Part shown: positions 10,492-18,185 of the stretch, piece by piece
Layout: each line of letters opens with the position of its first letter
How positions within the stretch are numbered: position 1 is the stretch's first letter
From: Candidatus Hydrogenedentota bacterium
GTDB lineage: Bacteria; Hydrogenedentota; Hydrogenedentia; Hydrogenedentales; JAEUWI01
NCBI GenBank assembly: GCA_019637335.1
Contig: JAHBVV010000043.1
Coordinates: 1-38,912 of the forward strand
Length of the DNA: 38,912 nt
Reading direction: 5' to 3'
Position numbers and translations under genes: made by a program
Notes under the pieces: model-generated
What the model saw: only the letters and a program-made list of their open reading frames with translations
Databases searched by the model: none
What the model was told of the DNA's origin: nothing

Positions 10492-11015
10492 GGCTTACCG
10501 CGAAAAAGGGGACGGCACGGTTCAATCTGGACCAAACCGGCGCGGCTCACTCCCTTCCAGTAACGCGAACAACGGGCGCATCCGTATAATTCCCGATCCC
10601 GGGTAATTCTCGTTACGCCCGCCACGCTCCTTACAATACGATACTACACTGGTGTGCGATTTCCCGTTACGCCTTGTGGTCCGGCTGTTGTAAATAACGC
10701 ACTTCGGGGCATTTCTCGCTGGGGCGTGGCAATGGTGGCCCGGGATTGACACGTGCGCGCGTTGGCCGGCGGATATCGTCCGGGTTTTTCCCGATGCGGC
10801 TTGCAGTATGTGGTTCATACCAGGCCCGCCCCGCGTATTACACAGATACGCGAACGCGCCCGCCGGTCGCGGTGACCGCCCCACGAGCACACGGAATTCT
10901 CATTAATCTGCGGTCTTCGAACGCATTGTGCCCGCCTCGCTCCGGGTTTTTTCCTAGTCCAGCGGCGCCCCGCAAGGCGAACGGAGGCCCAATCGGCAGC
11001 GGGAGTCCCCTATCA
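10492..11015. other. Intergenic DNA, no gene seen
   Basis: No convincing coding sequence or RNA gene is seen. Frames open here lack ribosome sites and family motifs. The element CGTTACGCC occurs twice and GTAACGCG once between about 10560 and 10680. These could be sites controlling the minus-strand signalling operon, but that is speculation. Confidence 0.4.
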
Positions 11016-11040
11016 GGGATAACCCCCACGGGTATACCCG
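11016..11040. promoter_or_regulatory. Candidate enhancer (UAS): two GGG-N4-CCC palindromes
   Basis: GGGATAACCC (11016-11025) and GGGTATACCC (11030-11039) lie 14 bp apart centre to centre. The second extends to the perfect 12-bp palindrome CGGGTATACCCG. They sit about 100-125 bp upstream of the -24/-12 promoter at 11139, the usual distance for NtrC-family binding sites. Binding by the divergent activator (9034-10491) is inferred. Confidence 0.5.
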
Positions 11041-11138
11041 GAGCCAGGAGTGATTTTACCGCACTCAAACAGCGATTCAGCATTGCCGTGCGGCGTAAGT
11101 CCAAGGAAATACTCCTTTCAGCTTCCCGGGGGCGTACG

Positions 11139-11154
11139 TGGCACGCCCTTTGCT
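11139..11154 (+). promoter_or_regulatory. Sigma-54 (-24/-12) promoter
   Basis: TGGCACG-N4-TTGCT matches the RpoN consensus fully, with GG (11140-11141) and GC (11152-11153) separated by exactly 10 bp. Predicted transcription start is near 11165, about 145 nt before the first PEP-CTERM start codon. An RpoN activator gene is divergently transcribed next to it. Confidence 0.85.
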
Positions 11155-11311
11155 CTCTTCGACCCAACGCCTTTGGGAAGTATGCCGGCGGCGCCGGCGT
11201 GACAGAGGCTGGGCGTCATCCTACCGTGCCGACATACATTGCACCGGTTCGATGGTTGAGCCGAACGCCGGCACATACCGGATGACAACGCAGTAGACAA
11301 GGAGTATGAAT

Positions 11312-12157
11312 ATGAGTCGATGGAGACGGTTTGGCCCGAAATGGGTCGCGATGGCGTTCATTCTCACTGGAAGCCAGGCCTACGCGATTACCACGGACGG
11401 TGACTGGTCCGACTGGTTCACCTACCACGGCAATCTGGCGTCCGATGACTGGGAGCAGGGGAACTACACTCTCCTTGACGGTCACATCCGCGCGCAAGCC
11501 GACGAGGAGGGCACAACTCCGGGCGGCGGCGGACAGGAGTACGACAATGAAGAGATCTTCTACGTGTTCCGGTATGCCGACAACAGCGATCCCAGTCTCG
11601 GCGGCACGATACATGTGGGCCTGGTGACCGGGTTCGATGCGGCGGGGCGCTTTGGGGCCGGTGGCCCGCATTACGCCGGCGATATGTTCTTCGACTTCGG
11701 CGCGACGGGCGGCTTCGATCTGGCGGTAGCGGTTGGCGCCGAGGACACCCCCGAAAACCTGGGCGGACTCCGGTTTTCCCAGGCCTGGGTCAACCTGGGC
11801 GCCCCAAACTGGACAACGCTCGGGGTCAATACCCACTACGATTCGGGCCCCTACCGGGTGGACGAAAACGCCGCGGGCGCGGTGGACTACACGGGGGCCG
11901 TGGAAGTCGCCTGGGGCGGCGCGGGCCCCCACAATTTCCTCGAAATCGCGTTGACCGTCGGGGGGGACGTGGCGAGCCTCCTGACCGACCCGGAGAACGG
12001 CGGCCTCGGACTGCACTGGACCATGCTCTGCGGCAATGACGTGGTGGATGTCATGGACGAAAACCCGCTCAATCCGGTGCCCGAGCCGGCCTCAATCGCC
12101 CTGCTTGGCATTGGCTTCATGGGACTGGCGCTACGGTCCCGTTTCCCGCAGTGCTAG
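11312..12157 (+). CDS. PEP-CTERM sorting-domain protein
   Basis: A 281-aa exported protein. It has an N-terminal signal peptide (cleavage probably after SQAYA), a beta-rich middle without recognised catalytic motifs, and a C-terminal PEP-CTERM tripartite tail: VPEPASIALLG, a hydrophobic helix and a basic end (LRSRFPQC). PEP-CTERM tails are cut and processed by exosortase and are linked to extracellular polysaccharide or biofilm formation; no exosortase lies in this window. The ATG at 11306 sits only 1 nt from AAGGAG, whereas the in-frame ATG at 11312 has 7 nt spacing and is chosen. It is first behind the sigma-54 promoter, with a second PEP-CTERM gene 29 bp downstream. Specific role unknown. 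Confidence 0.88.
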   Translation: MSRWRRFGPKWVAMAFILTGSQAYAITTDGDWSDWFTYHGNLASDDWEQGNYTLLDGHIRAQADEEGTTPGGGGQEYDNEEIFYVFRYADNSDPSLGGTIHVGLVTGFDAAGRFGAGGPHYAGDMFFDFGATGGFDLAVAVGAEDTPENLGGLRFSQAWVNLGAPNWTTLGVNTHYDSGPYRVDENAAGAVDYTGAVEVAWGGAGPHNFLEIALTVGGDVASLLTDPENGGLGLHWTMLCGNDVVDVMDENPLNPVPEPASIALLGIGFMGLALRSRFPQC

Positions 12158-12186
12158 TTCAAACCCAACCCAAAAGGAGTATACCC

Positions 12187-12960
12187 ATGCGAACAACGAC
12201 AAGAAGAAGATCCCCCATGCAGCATCGAAAGGCTTTCCCGGCAATGGCCCTCGCCCTGGGCGCCGGTCTGGCGGCCGCAACAATGCTGGCGCCGGGCCGC
12301 GCCGGGGCCGTCGTCATCTACGACAACGGCGGGCCATCGGTCCTCAACGTCGTCAGCGACCAGGATGACCTCGGCAATGTTCCCGGGGTGGACTTGCCTA
12401 TCATCTTGAGTGATGATTTCGCGCTGGACGTGGACTCGGAATTGCAGGATGTCCACTGGTGGGGTTCCTACGCGCTGGACGTGGCGCTGGAGCTCCCCGA
12501 GGACGACTTCCGGCTGCAATTGTTCGCCGATGTCGGCGGCGCGCCGGAGATCAACCCCTTCTATTCCGTCGGTCTCGGCGAGGTGGGCCGCGTGGATACG
12601 GGCGATACCGACGCGGCTGGCAACCCGATCTACGAGTACTGGGTTGACTTGGCCGATCCAATCACCCTGAGCGCCGGCGTCACCTACCACCTCTCCATCG
12701 CAAATGACACAAGCGAGTCCATCGCCACCTGGCTGTGGGCAGCTTCCACGGAGACCGAGCGGTTCGGGTACCACCTGCGAGCCGGCGACGACATGCTCTG
12801 GTTGCCTCAAATGGTTCCCCCGAACCTCGCCTTCAATCTAACCGGCGAACCCCTGAATGGCGGGGCCCCCATCCCCGAACCCGCCACCGTCTCGCTGCTC
12901 GGCCTCGGCGTCGCGGGCCTGGTTGCGCGGTACCGCGGGAAGCCAAACCGGCGATCGTAG
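12187..12960 (+). CDS. PEP-CTERM sorting-domain protein
   Basis: A 257-aa exported protein with a basic N-terminus, a signal peptide ending near GRAGA, and a domain rich in D, G and aromatic residues. It closes with a PEP-CTERM tail (PIPEPATVSLLGLG, hydrophobic helix, RYRGKPNRR). The ATG at 12187 is chosen because AAAAGGAG lies 7 nt upstream; a longer in-frame start at 12151 would overlap the preceding gene and has no ribosome site. Both PEP-CTERM genes share the leader AAGGAGTAT. It is co-transcribed with the preceding PEP-CTERM gene and followed by a long hairpin at 12995-13044. Probably anchored or secreted to the surface through exosortase processing. Function beyond that is unknown. Confidence 0.87.
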   Translation: MRTTTRRRSPMQHRKAFPAMALALGAGLAAATMLAPGRAGAVVIYDNGGPSVLNVVSDQDDLGNVPGVDLPIILSDDFALDVDSELQDVHWWGSYALDVALELPEDDFRLQLFADVGGAPEINPFYSVGLGEVGRVDTGDTDAAGNPIYEYWVDLADPITLSAGVTYHLSIANDTSESIATWLWAASTETERFGYHLRAGDDMLWLPQMVPPNLAFNLTGEPLNGGAPIPEPATVSLLGLGVAGLVARYRGKPNRRS

Positions 12961-12994
12961 GTCTTCCTCCCCGAGGGCGGCCCTGCCACCCCTC

Positions 12995-13044
12995 GCGGCA
13001 TGAGCCCGGGACAAAGGTCGCGCAGCGTCCCGCGCTCATGCCGC
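12995..13044 (+). terminator. Long hairpin after PEP-CTERM operon
   Basis: The arm at 12995-13012 (GCGGCATGAGC-C-CGGGAC) pairs with 13027-13044 (GTCCCG-C-GCTCATGCCGC), 17 of 18 pairs, around a 14-nt loop. A further GCCAC/GTGGC pair lies outside it. There is no U-tract, so it may be a transcript-stabilising or REP-like hairpin rather than a classical terminator. Confidence 0.5.
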
Positions 13045-13123
13045 ACCTTGTGGCGGGCGCCGGCCGATCCGCCGGCGCGAAATAACCGGAGGGGGCAACA
13101 ACCGGCAATGAAAGGCCCGCGCC

Positions 13124-13297
13124 ATGCTGCTCCAATGTTGCAAGTGCAAGTGCGTTCGACTCGGCGACGCATGGATTCCGCTATCGCTTGACGGCGTGCA
13201 GGATCCCGTGTCCCACGGGTACTGTCCGGATTGTGCGCGCAGCGCCTTTGCGGAAATACACTGGAGGTTGCACGCCCGGCAGTTGAGAGAGGAATAG
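13124..13297 (+). CDS. 57-aa CxxC zinc-ribbon-like miniprotein
   Basis: A short ORF with ATG at 13124, GAAAGG 8 nt upstream and an in-frame TGA at 13109 that fixes the start. It encodes Cys pairs near the N-terminus (C5, C6, C8, C10: QCCKCKC) and a central SHGYCPDC motif (C34, C37). The pattern C-x-x-C-x-x-(I/V)-R ... W-x-P-(L/V) ... S-H-G-x-C-P-D-C matches a metal-binding-like segment I know from the end of many PAS-containing sensor proteins and receiver-linked modules. Here it stands alone. It lies 28 bp from the convergent end of a NarL-type regulator gene. It may be a free-standing regulatory module or a remnant of a sensor gene. Coding status rests on motif, ribosome site and position only. 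Confidence 0.55.
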   Translation: MLLQCCKCKCVRLGDAWIPLSLDGVQDPVSHGYCPDCARSAFAEIHWRLHARQLREE

Positions 13298-13325
13298 CGG
13301 CGCGCGGCGCGATCCGGCGCGCGGC

Positions 13326-14018
13326 TCAGCCCTGCGCCTTGATCGACCAGCGCATCGCGCATTCCTTCAATTCATGGGCGGACGAGAGATGGAGCTTGCG
13401 CCGGATATTGGCCCGGTGCGTCTCCACAGTCTTCACCCCAATCCCCAGATAGGACGCGATGGCCACCGTGGACATGCCCTCGCCAATCGCCTTGAATACC
13501 TGGAGTTCGCGCATGCTCAATTGCTTGATCAGATTGCCCGATGGCTGGCGCCCATCCACGTCGCCAGACCGCCCGCCGTCCAGCAAATCCTCCCCCAGGT
13601 ACGTCTCGCCCGCCAGGACGCACCGGATCGCCGCCAGCATTTCGTCCAGCGCCGAGACCTTCGAAATGAAACCGCTAGCGCCCGCCGCGATCGCCTGCCG
13701 GGCATACACCGGCTCCGCAAAAACCGACACAATTAACACCCGGGTTCCCGGCGACAACTTCTGGATGCGCCGCGTTACATCGATCCCGTCGCCGTCCTGC
13801 AGGCCAATATCCACGATCGCCACATCCGGCTGGTGCTCAAGAATCAGCTGGAGACCATCCCGCGCGCCCTCCGCCGTGCCACACACCTCAAGATCGGCCC
13901 GCTCGCCTATTAAGCCGCAGAGCCCCTGCCGGATGAGCGGGTGGTCATCAACCACCACAATCCGACCGCACTGCCCTGGCGGCCGCGCGGGCAGGCCTCC
14001 TCCCCGGGTATCGTCCAT
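13326..14018 (-). CDS. NarL/FixJ-family response regulator
   Basis: A 230-aa two-component regulator. The receiver has acidic pair D24/D25, phospho-acceptor D70 and a K in FISKVSAL. The C-terminal LuxR-type HTH contains LSMRELQVFKAIGEGMST and GIGVKTVETHRANIRRKL. ATG at 14018 is chosen because GAAGGA lies 7 nt upstream and the receiver starts soon after; a longer open frame to 14135 has no domain. Many receivers of this class are paired with HisKA_3 kinases, and the only one in the window is the REC-kinase-REC protein at 1793-3463. That pairing is inferred. Its targets are unknown. Confidence 0.92.
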   Translation of the reverse strand: MDDTRGGGLPARPPGQCGRIVVVDDHPLIRQGLCGLIGERADLEVCGTAEGARDGLQLILEHQPDVAIVDIGLQDGDGIDVTRRIQKLSPGTRVLIVSVFAEPVYARQAIAAGASGFISKVSALDEMLAAIRCVLAGETYLGEDLLDGGRSGDVDGRQPSGNLIKQLSMRELQVFKAIGEGMSTVAIASYLGIGVKTVETHRANIRRKLHLSSAHELKECAMRWSIKAQG

Positions 14019-14540
14019 TTCCGTATCCTTCACGCGGCGGCAAGCACACGCAACCCATAGCCCGGCACCCGCGGCGCTCCGATACGCAACTCCCGCGGGA
14101 TTCGCGCGGAGCCCACGCCGCCAACGGGGAGCCACTGCCCGCCAAGCCCGTTAACCAGCATGCAGCATACACCACGCCCGCACCCGCTTTTCCAATTCGC
14201 ACCACCCCGCCCCACGCCGCAGGCGCGCCAGGATCGCGGACGTTCATGTCCGCGGCAAATGTAGGATAGCCGTCCCGACTGTCCACCGCGCCGGAGGAGC
14301 AAAGTGTCGTGGAGATTCAAGTCCGCTGCAGGACGAGGCACAAGACATTTCCTAATCGATTTGAACGTGAAGAGGCCCAGGCCCCAATGCGTTCCGCTCC
14401 TCGGGACTCCGATTACGTCTCTTTATGTCCCGAACTCCCTCTGCCGCGCTTACTCGCATGTTAACGGACCGTTCGCGCTATTTCCGCGCGTCGCTGCGTC
14501 AGACGGCAAAAACGTTATGATGGCGCGAACTTCGCCCTGT
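14019..14540. other. Intergenic DNA with one dispersed repeat
   Basis: About 520 bp between the response-regulator start and the sulfatase stop. No coding sequence is supported. It holds the dispersed repeat at 14261-14285 and, just before it, the hairpin GCGGAC-GTTCAT-GTCCGC (14236-14253). Confidence 0.5.
14261..14285 (+). repeat. Dispersed repeat, copy 1
   Basis: A 25-bp stretch beginning GTAGGATAGCCGTCCCG matches 35904-35928 at 23 of 25 positions. Both copies lie in intergenic DNA, which suggests a genome-wide interspersed repeat. Confidence 0.6.
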
Positions 14541-16163
14541 TCACGGGGGGCCCGAGGCGCGCCAGCCGGCGCCGAGCATTCCGATCAGTTCCCGGACCGT
14601 CGCCGCGTGCGCGGGGTCGTCCGCAAGGTTGTGGGTCTCGCCGGGGTCGGTCGCGTAGTCGTACAACTCGATCGCTTCGATTTTCTCGGGCTCCAGCACA
14701 TGCTCCCAGATCACCAGCCGGTGGCGGTCCGTCCGGATCGCCCGCCCCATCAGGTCGCCGGGTTGCGGGGCGATTTCCGGGCGGCTCAGCCGGACGGGAT
14801 TCGGGAACTGGCTGAATGCCGCGCGCTTCCAGGGGCGGTCCGGCGCATCGAGCAGGGGCGCGAAGCTGGCGCCCTCGAGGGCCGGGGGGGCCGGCAGGCC
14901 CGCCAGCTCGCACAGGGCGGGGAAGAGGTCCACATACTCCACGAGGGCGTCGGTGCGGGCGCCCCGCGCGGCCATGCCCGGCGCGGCGACGATCAGCGGG
15001 GCGCGCGTGGCGGTCTCGTAGCAGGTCTGCTTGCCCCAGCGGCCCTGCTCGCCCAGGTGGTAGCCGTGATCCCCCATGAACACGACGATCGTGTTGTCCG
15101 CGAGTCCGAGGCGCTCCAGTTCATCCAGCACGCGGCCGGCCTGCGCGTCCACGAAGCTGGCGCACGCCGCGTAGCCGTGCATCAGGGCGCGGGCCGTGGC
15201 GTTGTCCAGCGGGCCCTCGGGAACTGTATCCTCATAGGCCCAATGGTCGTGCATGCGGGGATAGGTTTCGATGGAGACCCCCGCCGGCATCGCGCCATTG
15301 GCCACGGGATCGAAGTCGGCCCGGTCGTAGAGGTCCCAGTATTGCTTCGGCGCCACAAAGGGAACGTGGGGCCTGAGGAAACCCACCGCCAGGAAAAACG
15401 GGCCGCCCCGCGCCGCCCGCAGCGCCTCGATCGCGCGATCGGCGATCTGTCCGTCCCCGAGGTCGCTGTCGGGGACGTCGGGGGCCTCCAGAAGGGCCCC
15501 CTGCACGAAATGGCGCTTCCACTCACCGCCGCCATATCGTGCGCGCTCCTCGGGGGTCAGTTCCGCCGGCGTCTGGAGGCGGTTGTGGATGCAGGTCTCC
15601 CCCCGATACATCCCGCAGCCCGGATGCCGCAGAAAAACTGACTCGGCCAGGGCCATGCCAGCCTCCGTATGGTAATACTGCGGCGGGGGATACCACGTCG
15701 GCTCACTCCAGGAGGGGGGATCGTCCAGCCGCGCGCTCACGTAGGCCTGGGCGAAGCTGGGGTGAAAGATTTTGCCCGCGGCCTGGGTTCGGTAGCCGTG
15801 CCCGCGGAAGTGCTGCGGCAGCGTCACAATCCGTGGATCGTGCAGGCGGAAATGCGTGTCATTGTCGAAGATCCGGGTGGTGTCCGGCCGCAGCCCCGTC
15901 AGAAAGCTGGCCCGCGAAGGCCCACAGACCGCGTTCTGGCAGTACGCCCGGTTGAACAGCAGGCCCCGATCCGCCAGGCGGTCGAGGTGGGGCGTCCGCA
16001 CGGGCGCCGCGGCATAGGCCCCGATCCACGGGCGCATATCGTCGGCAATAAGGAGCAGCACGTTGGGAGCGGGCGCGGCGAAGGCGGCCGTCGAATGGAC
16101 GAGCAGCAGGGCGGCGGGCAACAGCGTGGCGGGCGACAGCCCGCAAGATCGGAATAGGGACAT
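14541..16163 (-). CDS. Secreted sulfatase, iduronate-2-sulfatase-like
   Basis: A 540-aa type I sulfatase expected to hydrolyse sulfate esters on a glycan. It has a signal peptide (cleavage near TAAFA), metal-binding D41/D42 in LLIADDMRPW, and the sulfatase signature C80-G-P-S-R with LTG following. C80 is the residue converted to formylglycine by an FGE or anSME partner, not found here. The context QNAVCGPSRASFLTGLRPDTTRI is close to iduronate-2-sulfatase enzymes. Lower motifs GDHGYHLGEQGRWGK and DLFPALCELAG are typical of the family. ATG has GGAG 8 nt upstream. It is divergent from the pseudopilin gene and near the glycan operon, so desulfation of the same polysaccharide is plausible. Exact substrate unknown. 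Confidence 0.92.
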   Translation of the reverse strand: MSLFRSCGLSPATLLPAALLLVHSTAAFAAPAPNVLLLIADDMRPWIGAYAAAPVRTPHLDRLADRGLLFNRAYCQNAVCGPSRASFLTGLRPDTTRIFDNDTHFRLHDPRIVTLPQHFRGHGYRTQAAGKIFHPSFAQAYVSARLDDPPSWSEPTWYPPPQYYHTEAGMALAESVFLRHPGCGMYRGETCIHNRLQTPAELTPEERARYGGGEWKRHFVQGALLEAPDVPDSDLGDGQIADRAIEALRAARGGPFFLAVGFLRPHVPFVAPKQYWDLYDRADFDPVANGAMPAGVSIETYPRMHDHWAYEDTVPEGPLDNATARALMHGYAACASFVDAQAGRVLDELERLGLADNTIVVFMGDHGYHLGEQGRWGKQTCYETATRAPLIVAAPGMAARGARTDALVEYVDLFPALCELAGLPAPPALEGASFAPLLDAPDRPWKRAAFSQFPNPVRLSRPEIAPQPGDLMGRAIRTDRHRLVIWEHVLEPEKIEAIELYDYATDPGETHNLADDPAHAATVRELIGMLGAGWRASGPP

Positions 16164-16389
16164 GGGTCTTGCTCCGGATTCGTTTTCGGGGCCATGGTCG
16201 CCGAGTGCACCCGGGCCAGCATGCCGGAAATCAGTGGCGGATGCACGCGTGGTTCGTCTCAGGGGCGCCCAACAGTATCGATAAATCTGACTCTAGCGAC
16301 ATTGTAAGCCGGAGGGTGGGGCCTACGCAAGGGCCTGAAACTTAGCTATTCTTCGCGTTTGGCGTGTTTAGATGGGGTTTGGGAAGTGC

Positions 16390-16418
16390 TTGACAAGGAT
16401 GAAAGCTTGTGTTAACTT
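16390..16418 (+). promoter_or_regulatory. Candidate sigma-70 promoter with overlapping palindrome
   Basis: TTGACA (16390-16395), 17-bp spacer, TAACTT (16413-16418). The near-palindrome TGTTAA-C-TTGACA at 16410-16422 covers the -10 and could be an operator. The distance to the pseudopilin start is about 150 bp. The -35 is perfect and the -10 weak. Confidence 0.45.
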
Positions 16419-16567
16419 GACATGGTCGATACACTCAGCACGTGGTGGTCGATTCAGTCGGGATGGTGTGGCGAGCCGGTTCGGGCGCGGGCCCGGCGGC
16501 GACGCGGATCGTGCAGGCGTTTTTATTCATGGTTTTGGCGCATTAATTCAACAGAGGAGAAGAAGTC

Positions 16568-17650
16568 ATGACAGGCAGAAGGCGAGGATTTACCCTGATA
16601 GAGTTGCTCGTGGTCATCGCGATCATCGGCATCCTGGCGGCGATTCTACTGCCGGCTCTGGCCCGGGCGCGCGAAGCGGCCCGGCGCGCGAGCTGCCAGA
16701 ACAACCTCAAGCAGTGGGGCCTGATTTTCAAGCTCTACGCCGGTGAGAGCGAAGGGGAACGATTCCCGTCCGGCTCGCAGTGGATTGCGGGCGGCTGGAT
16801 CTGGTCGATGGGGGTGGACAGCGAAGCGCTGTACCCGGAATACTGGACCGACCCGAACATCACCATATGTCCCTCGGATTCGCGCAATGGCCGCCCGCCG
16901 ATTTCCAACGGCGCCTCCATCTGGTTTACGGGTTCCGTGGGTATTCAGGAGAACATTGCCGAACAGGTCAACCGGATTCAGGGCAGCACCCCGGAAGCGA
17001 ACGCGGTGCGCCACGGGATCCTGTCCTGGCCCGTTTCGTACTTCTACATGCCGTATGCGGTAACCACAAGTTCGCAGCTCATGGACGCCTACTACGGCAC
17101 CTGCTGGTGGTACCTGAATCCGTCGACGCCCAGCCAGCCGGAAATCAGTTACTCCTCCGCGCAGGTCACCGCGGTCGGCGGTCCCCCGGAATGGTCTCGC
17201 GTGGTGAAGTGGCAGAACCGTTCGCAGCAGGATATCGCGGCGGGCGCGCCCCAGCTCCCCTCGACCTACCTCAGCTTCCTGCCGGTCGGCGATGACAACG
17301 GCGCGCTGCTGACCTCCGGGTACAAGCGAACCCGGGAAGGCATCGAGCGCTTCTTCGTCACCGATATCAACAACGCGGGCGCGTCGGCCAAGGCGCAATC
17401 GGAAGTCATTGTCATGTTCGACGCGTGGTCCGGGTCGGAGACTCAGTCCGTGGAGGGCATCTCCAACGTCGCGCAGTTTAACCACATTCCCGGCGGCGTA
17501 AACGTGCTGTACATGGATGGCCACGTGGGCTATGTGAAGTACAACGATGGCGCGCCGGTAAATCCGGCCAGCGGCCCCGGAAGCAATGGCGTGTGGCCCC
17601 TCAGCGTGTTCCTGGTGGGCGATCTCACCCGGGGCGCCGGCTTCGGCTGA
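16568..17650 (+). CDS. Type II pseudopilin-like protein with H-X-DG tail
   Basis: A 360-aa exported protein with a class III prepilin signal: basic leader MTGRRRG, predicted cleavage before F8, E12 at +5, then the long hydrophobic helix [16 protein letters not shown]. The following [18 protein letters not shown] is characteristic of DUF1559-type proteins in planctomycetes and their allies. The C-terminal [17 protein letters not shown] is the prepilin-associated H-X9-DG motif, here with 10 residues between H and DG. Such proteins are often highly multiplied in these genomes; their role (surface or secretion fibres, macromolecule uptake) is not established. GAGGAG lies 8 nt before the ATG. Followed by a GC hairpin and a small membrane protein. 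Confidence 0.93.
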   Translation: MTGRRRGFTLIELLVVIAIIGILAAILLPALARAREAARRASCQNNLKQWGLIFKLYAGESEGERFPSGSQWIAGGWIWSMGVDSEALYPEYWTDPNITICPSDSRNGRPPISNGASIWFTGSVGIQENIAEQVNRIQGSTPEANAVRHGILSWPVSYFYMPYAVTTSSQLMDAYYGTCWWYLNPSTPSQPEISYSSAQVTAVGGPPEWSRVVKWQNRSQQDIAAGAPQLPSTYLSFLPVGDDNGALLTSGYKRTREGIERFFVTDINNAGASAKAQSEVIVMFDAWSGSETQSVEGISNVAQFNHIPGGVNVLYMDGHVGYVKYNDGAPVNPASGPGSNGVWPLSVFLVGDLTRGAGFG

Positions 17651-17673
17651 TACCTTCTTGCATCGTAATCGGC

Positions 17674-17706
17674 GGCGGCGCGGGGCCGCGAGGCGCCCGC
17701 GCCGCC
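17674..17706 (+). terminator. GC-rich hairpin downstream of pseudopilin gene
   Basis: GGCGGCGCGGG (17674-17684) pairs perfectly with CCCGCGCCGCC (17696-17706) over 11 bp, with an 11-nt loop. No U-run follows, so termination may be partial, or the hairpin may protect the upstream mRNA. Confidence 0.45.
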
Positions 17707-17736
17707 CAAATCCAGACCCAGGTTGGAGCATGGCCC

Positions 17737-18114
17737 GTGGAAAAAAAGACAAAGCGGCGGCATAAGCATAGGAAACCCCGTCCAGATACGCCATCGGGCG
17801 GACCAAAACCGTCGAAATTGCAGAGGAAGCTCTCCCGATTCGGAAGAAAACTGGCGAAACTGGTTCCGTCCTTTCCGAAGGGGGCCGGCAAACGGGCGGA
17901 AACCCCGTCCCGGGCCGCGTCCAAGTCTGGGACGAAGGGGATTCCCCGGCTCGCCCTGTTAATTCCCCTCCTGGTCGCGGGGGCGGCGCTCGCCGTTTTT
18001 CTGCGCAGTTGCAACTCCACCCAGGTGGTTATCGAAGAGAACGAGGAGATGATCCGGGTAAGGCAGATGATGAACCAGGTTCTGGAGCAGCAACAGCAGC
18101 AGAGCGGGCCGTGA
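17737..18114 (+). CDS. Small basic single-pass membrane protein
   Basis: A 125-aa protein of unknown function. The N-terminal 75 residues are strongly basic (KKTKRRHKHRK and many K/R/P). One transmembrane helix follows (about LALLIPLLVAGAALAVFL), then a short tail with acidic residues and a Gln run (EQQQQQ). The likely start is GTG at 17737 with GGAG 8 nt upstream; the nearby ATG at 17730 leads to a stop after 11 codons. By the positive-inside rule the basic part would be cytoplasmic. It sits between the pseudopilin gene and the glycan operon and could belong to either. I recognise no family. Confidence 0.6.
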   Translation: MEKKTKRRHKHRKPRPDTPSGGPKPSKLQRKLSRFGRKLAKLVPSFPKGAGKRAETPSRAASKSGTKGIPRLALLIPLLVAGAALAVFLRSCNSTQVVIEENEEMIRVRQMMNQVLEQQQQQSGP

Positions 18115-18185
18115 GGGCGCGCGGGCGCGGGCCGCGGCCACCGCATCAACACCCCGTAGTACCGCTGGGCTCGAAAGGAGCAGCC

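Noticed and set aside
10522-11285. Open frames on both strands in the gap between the sigma-54 activator and the PEP-CTERM genes
   Set aside because: They have no ribosome sites, domains or codon pattern, and they overlap the promoter and upstream palindromes.
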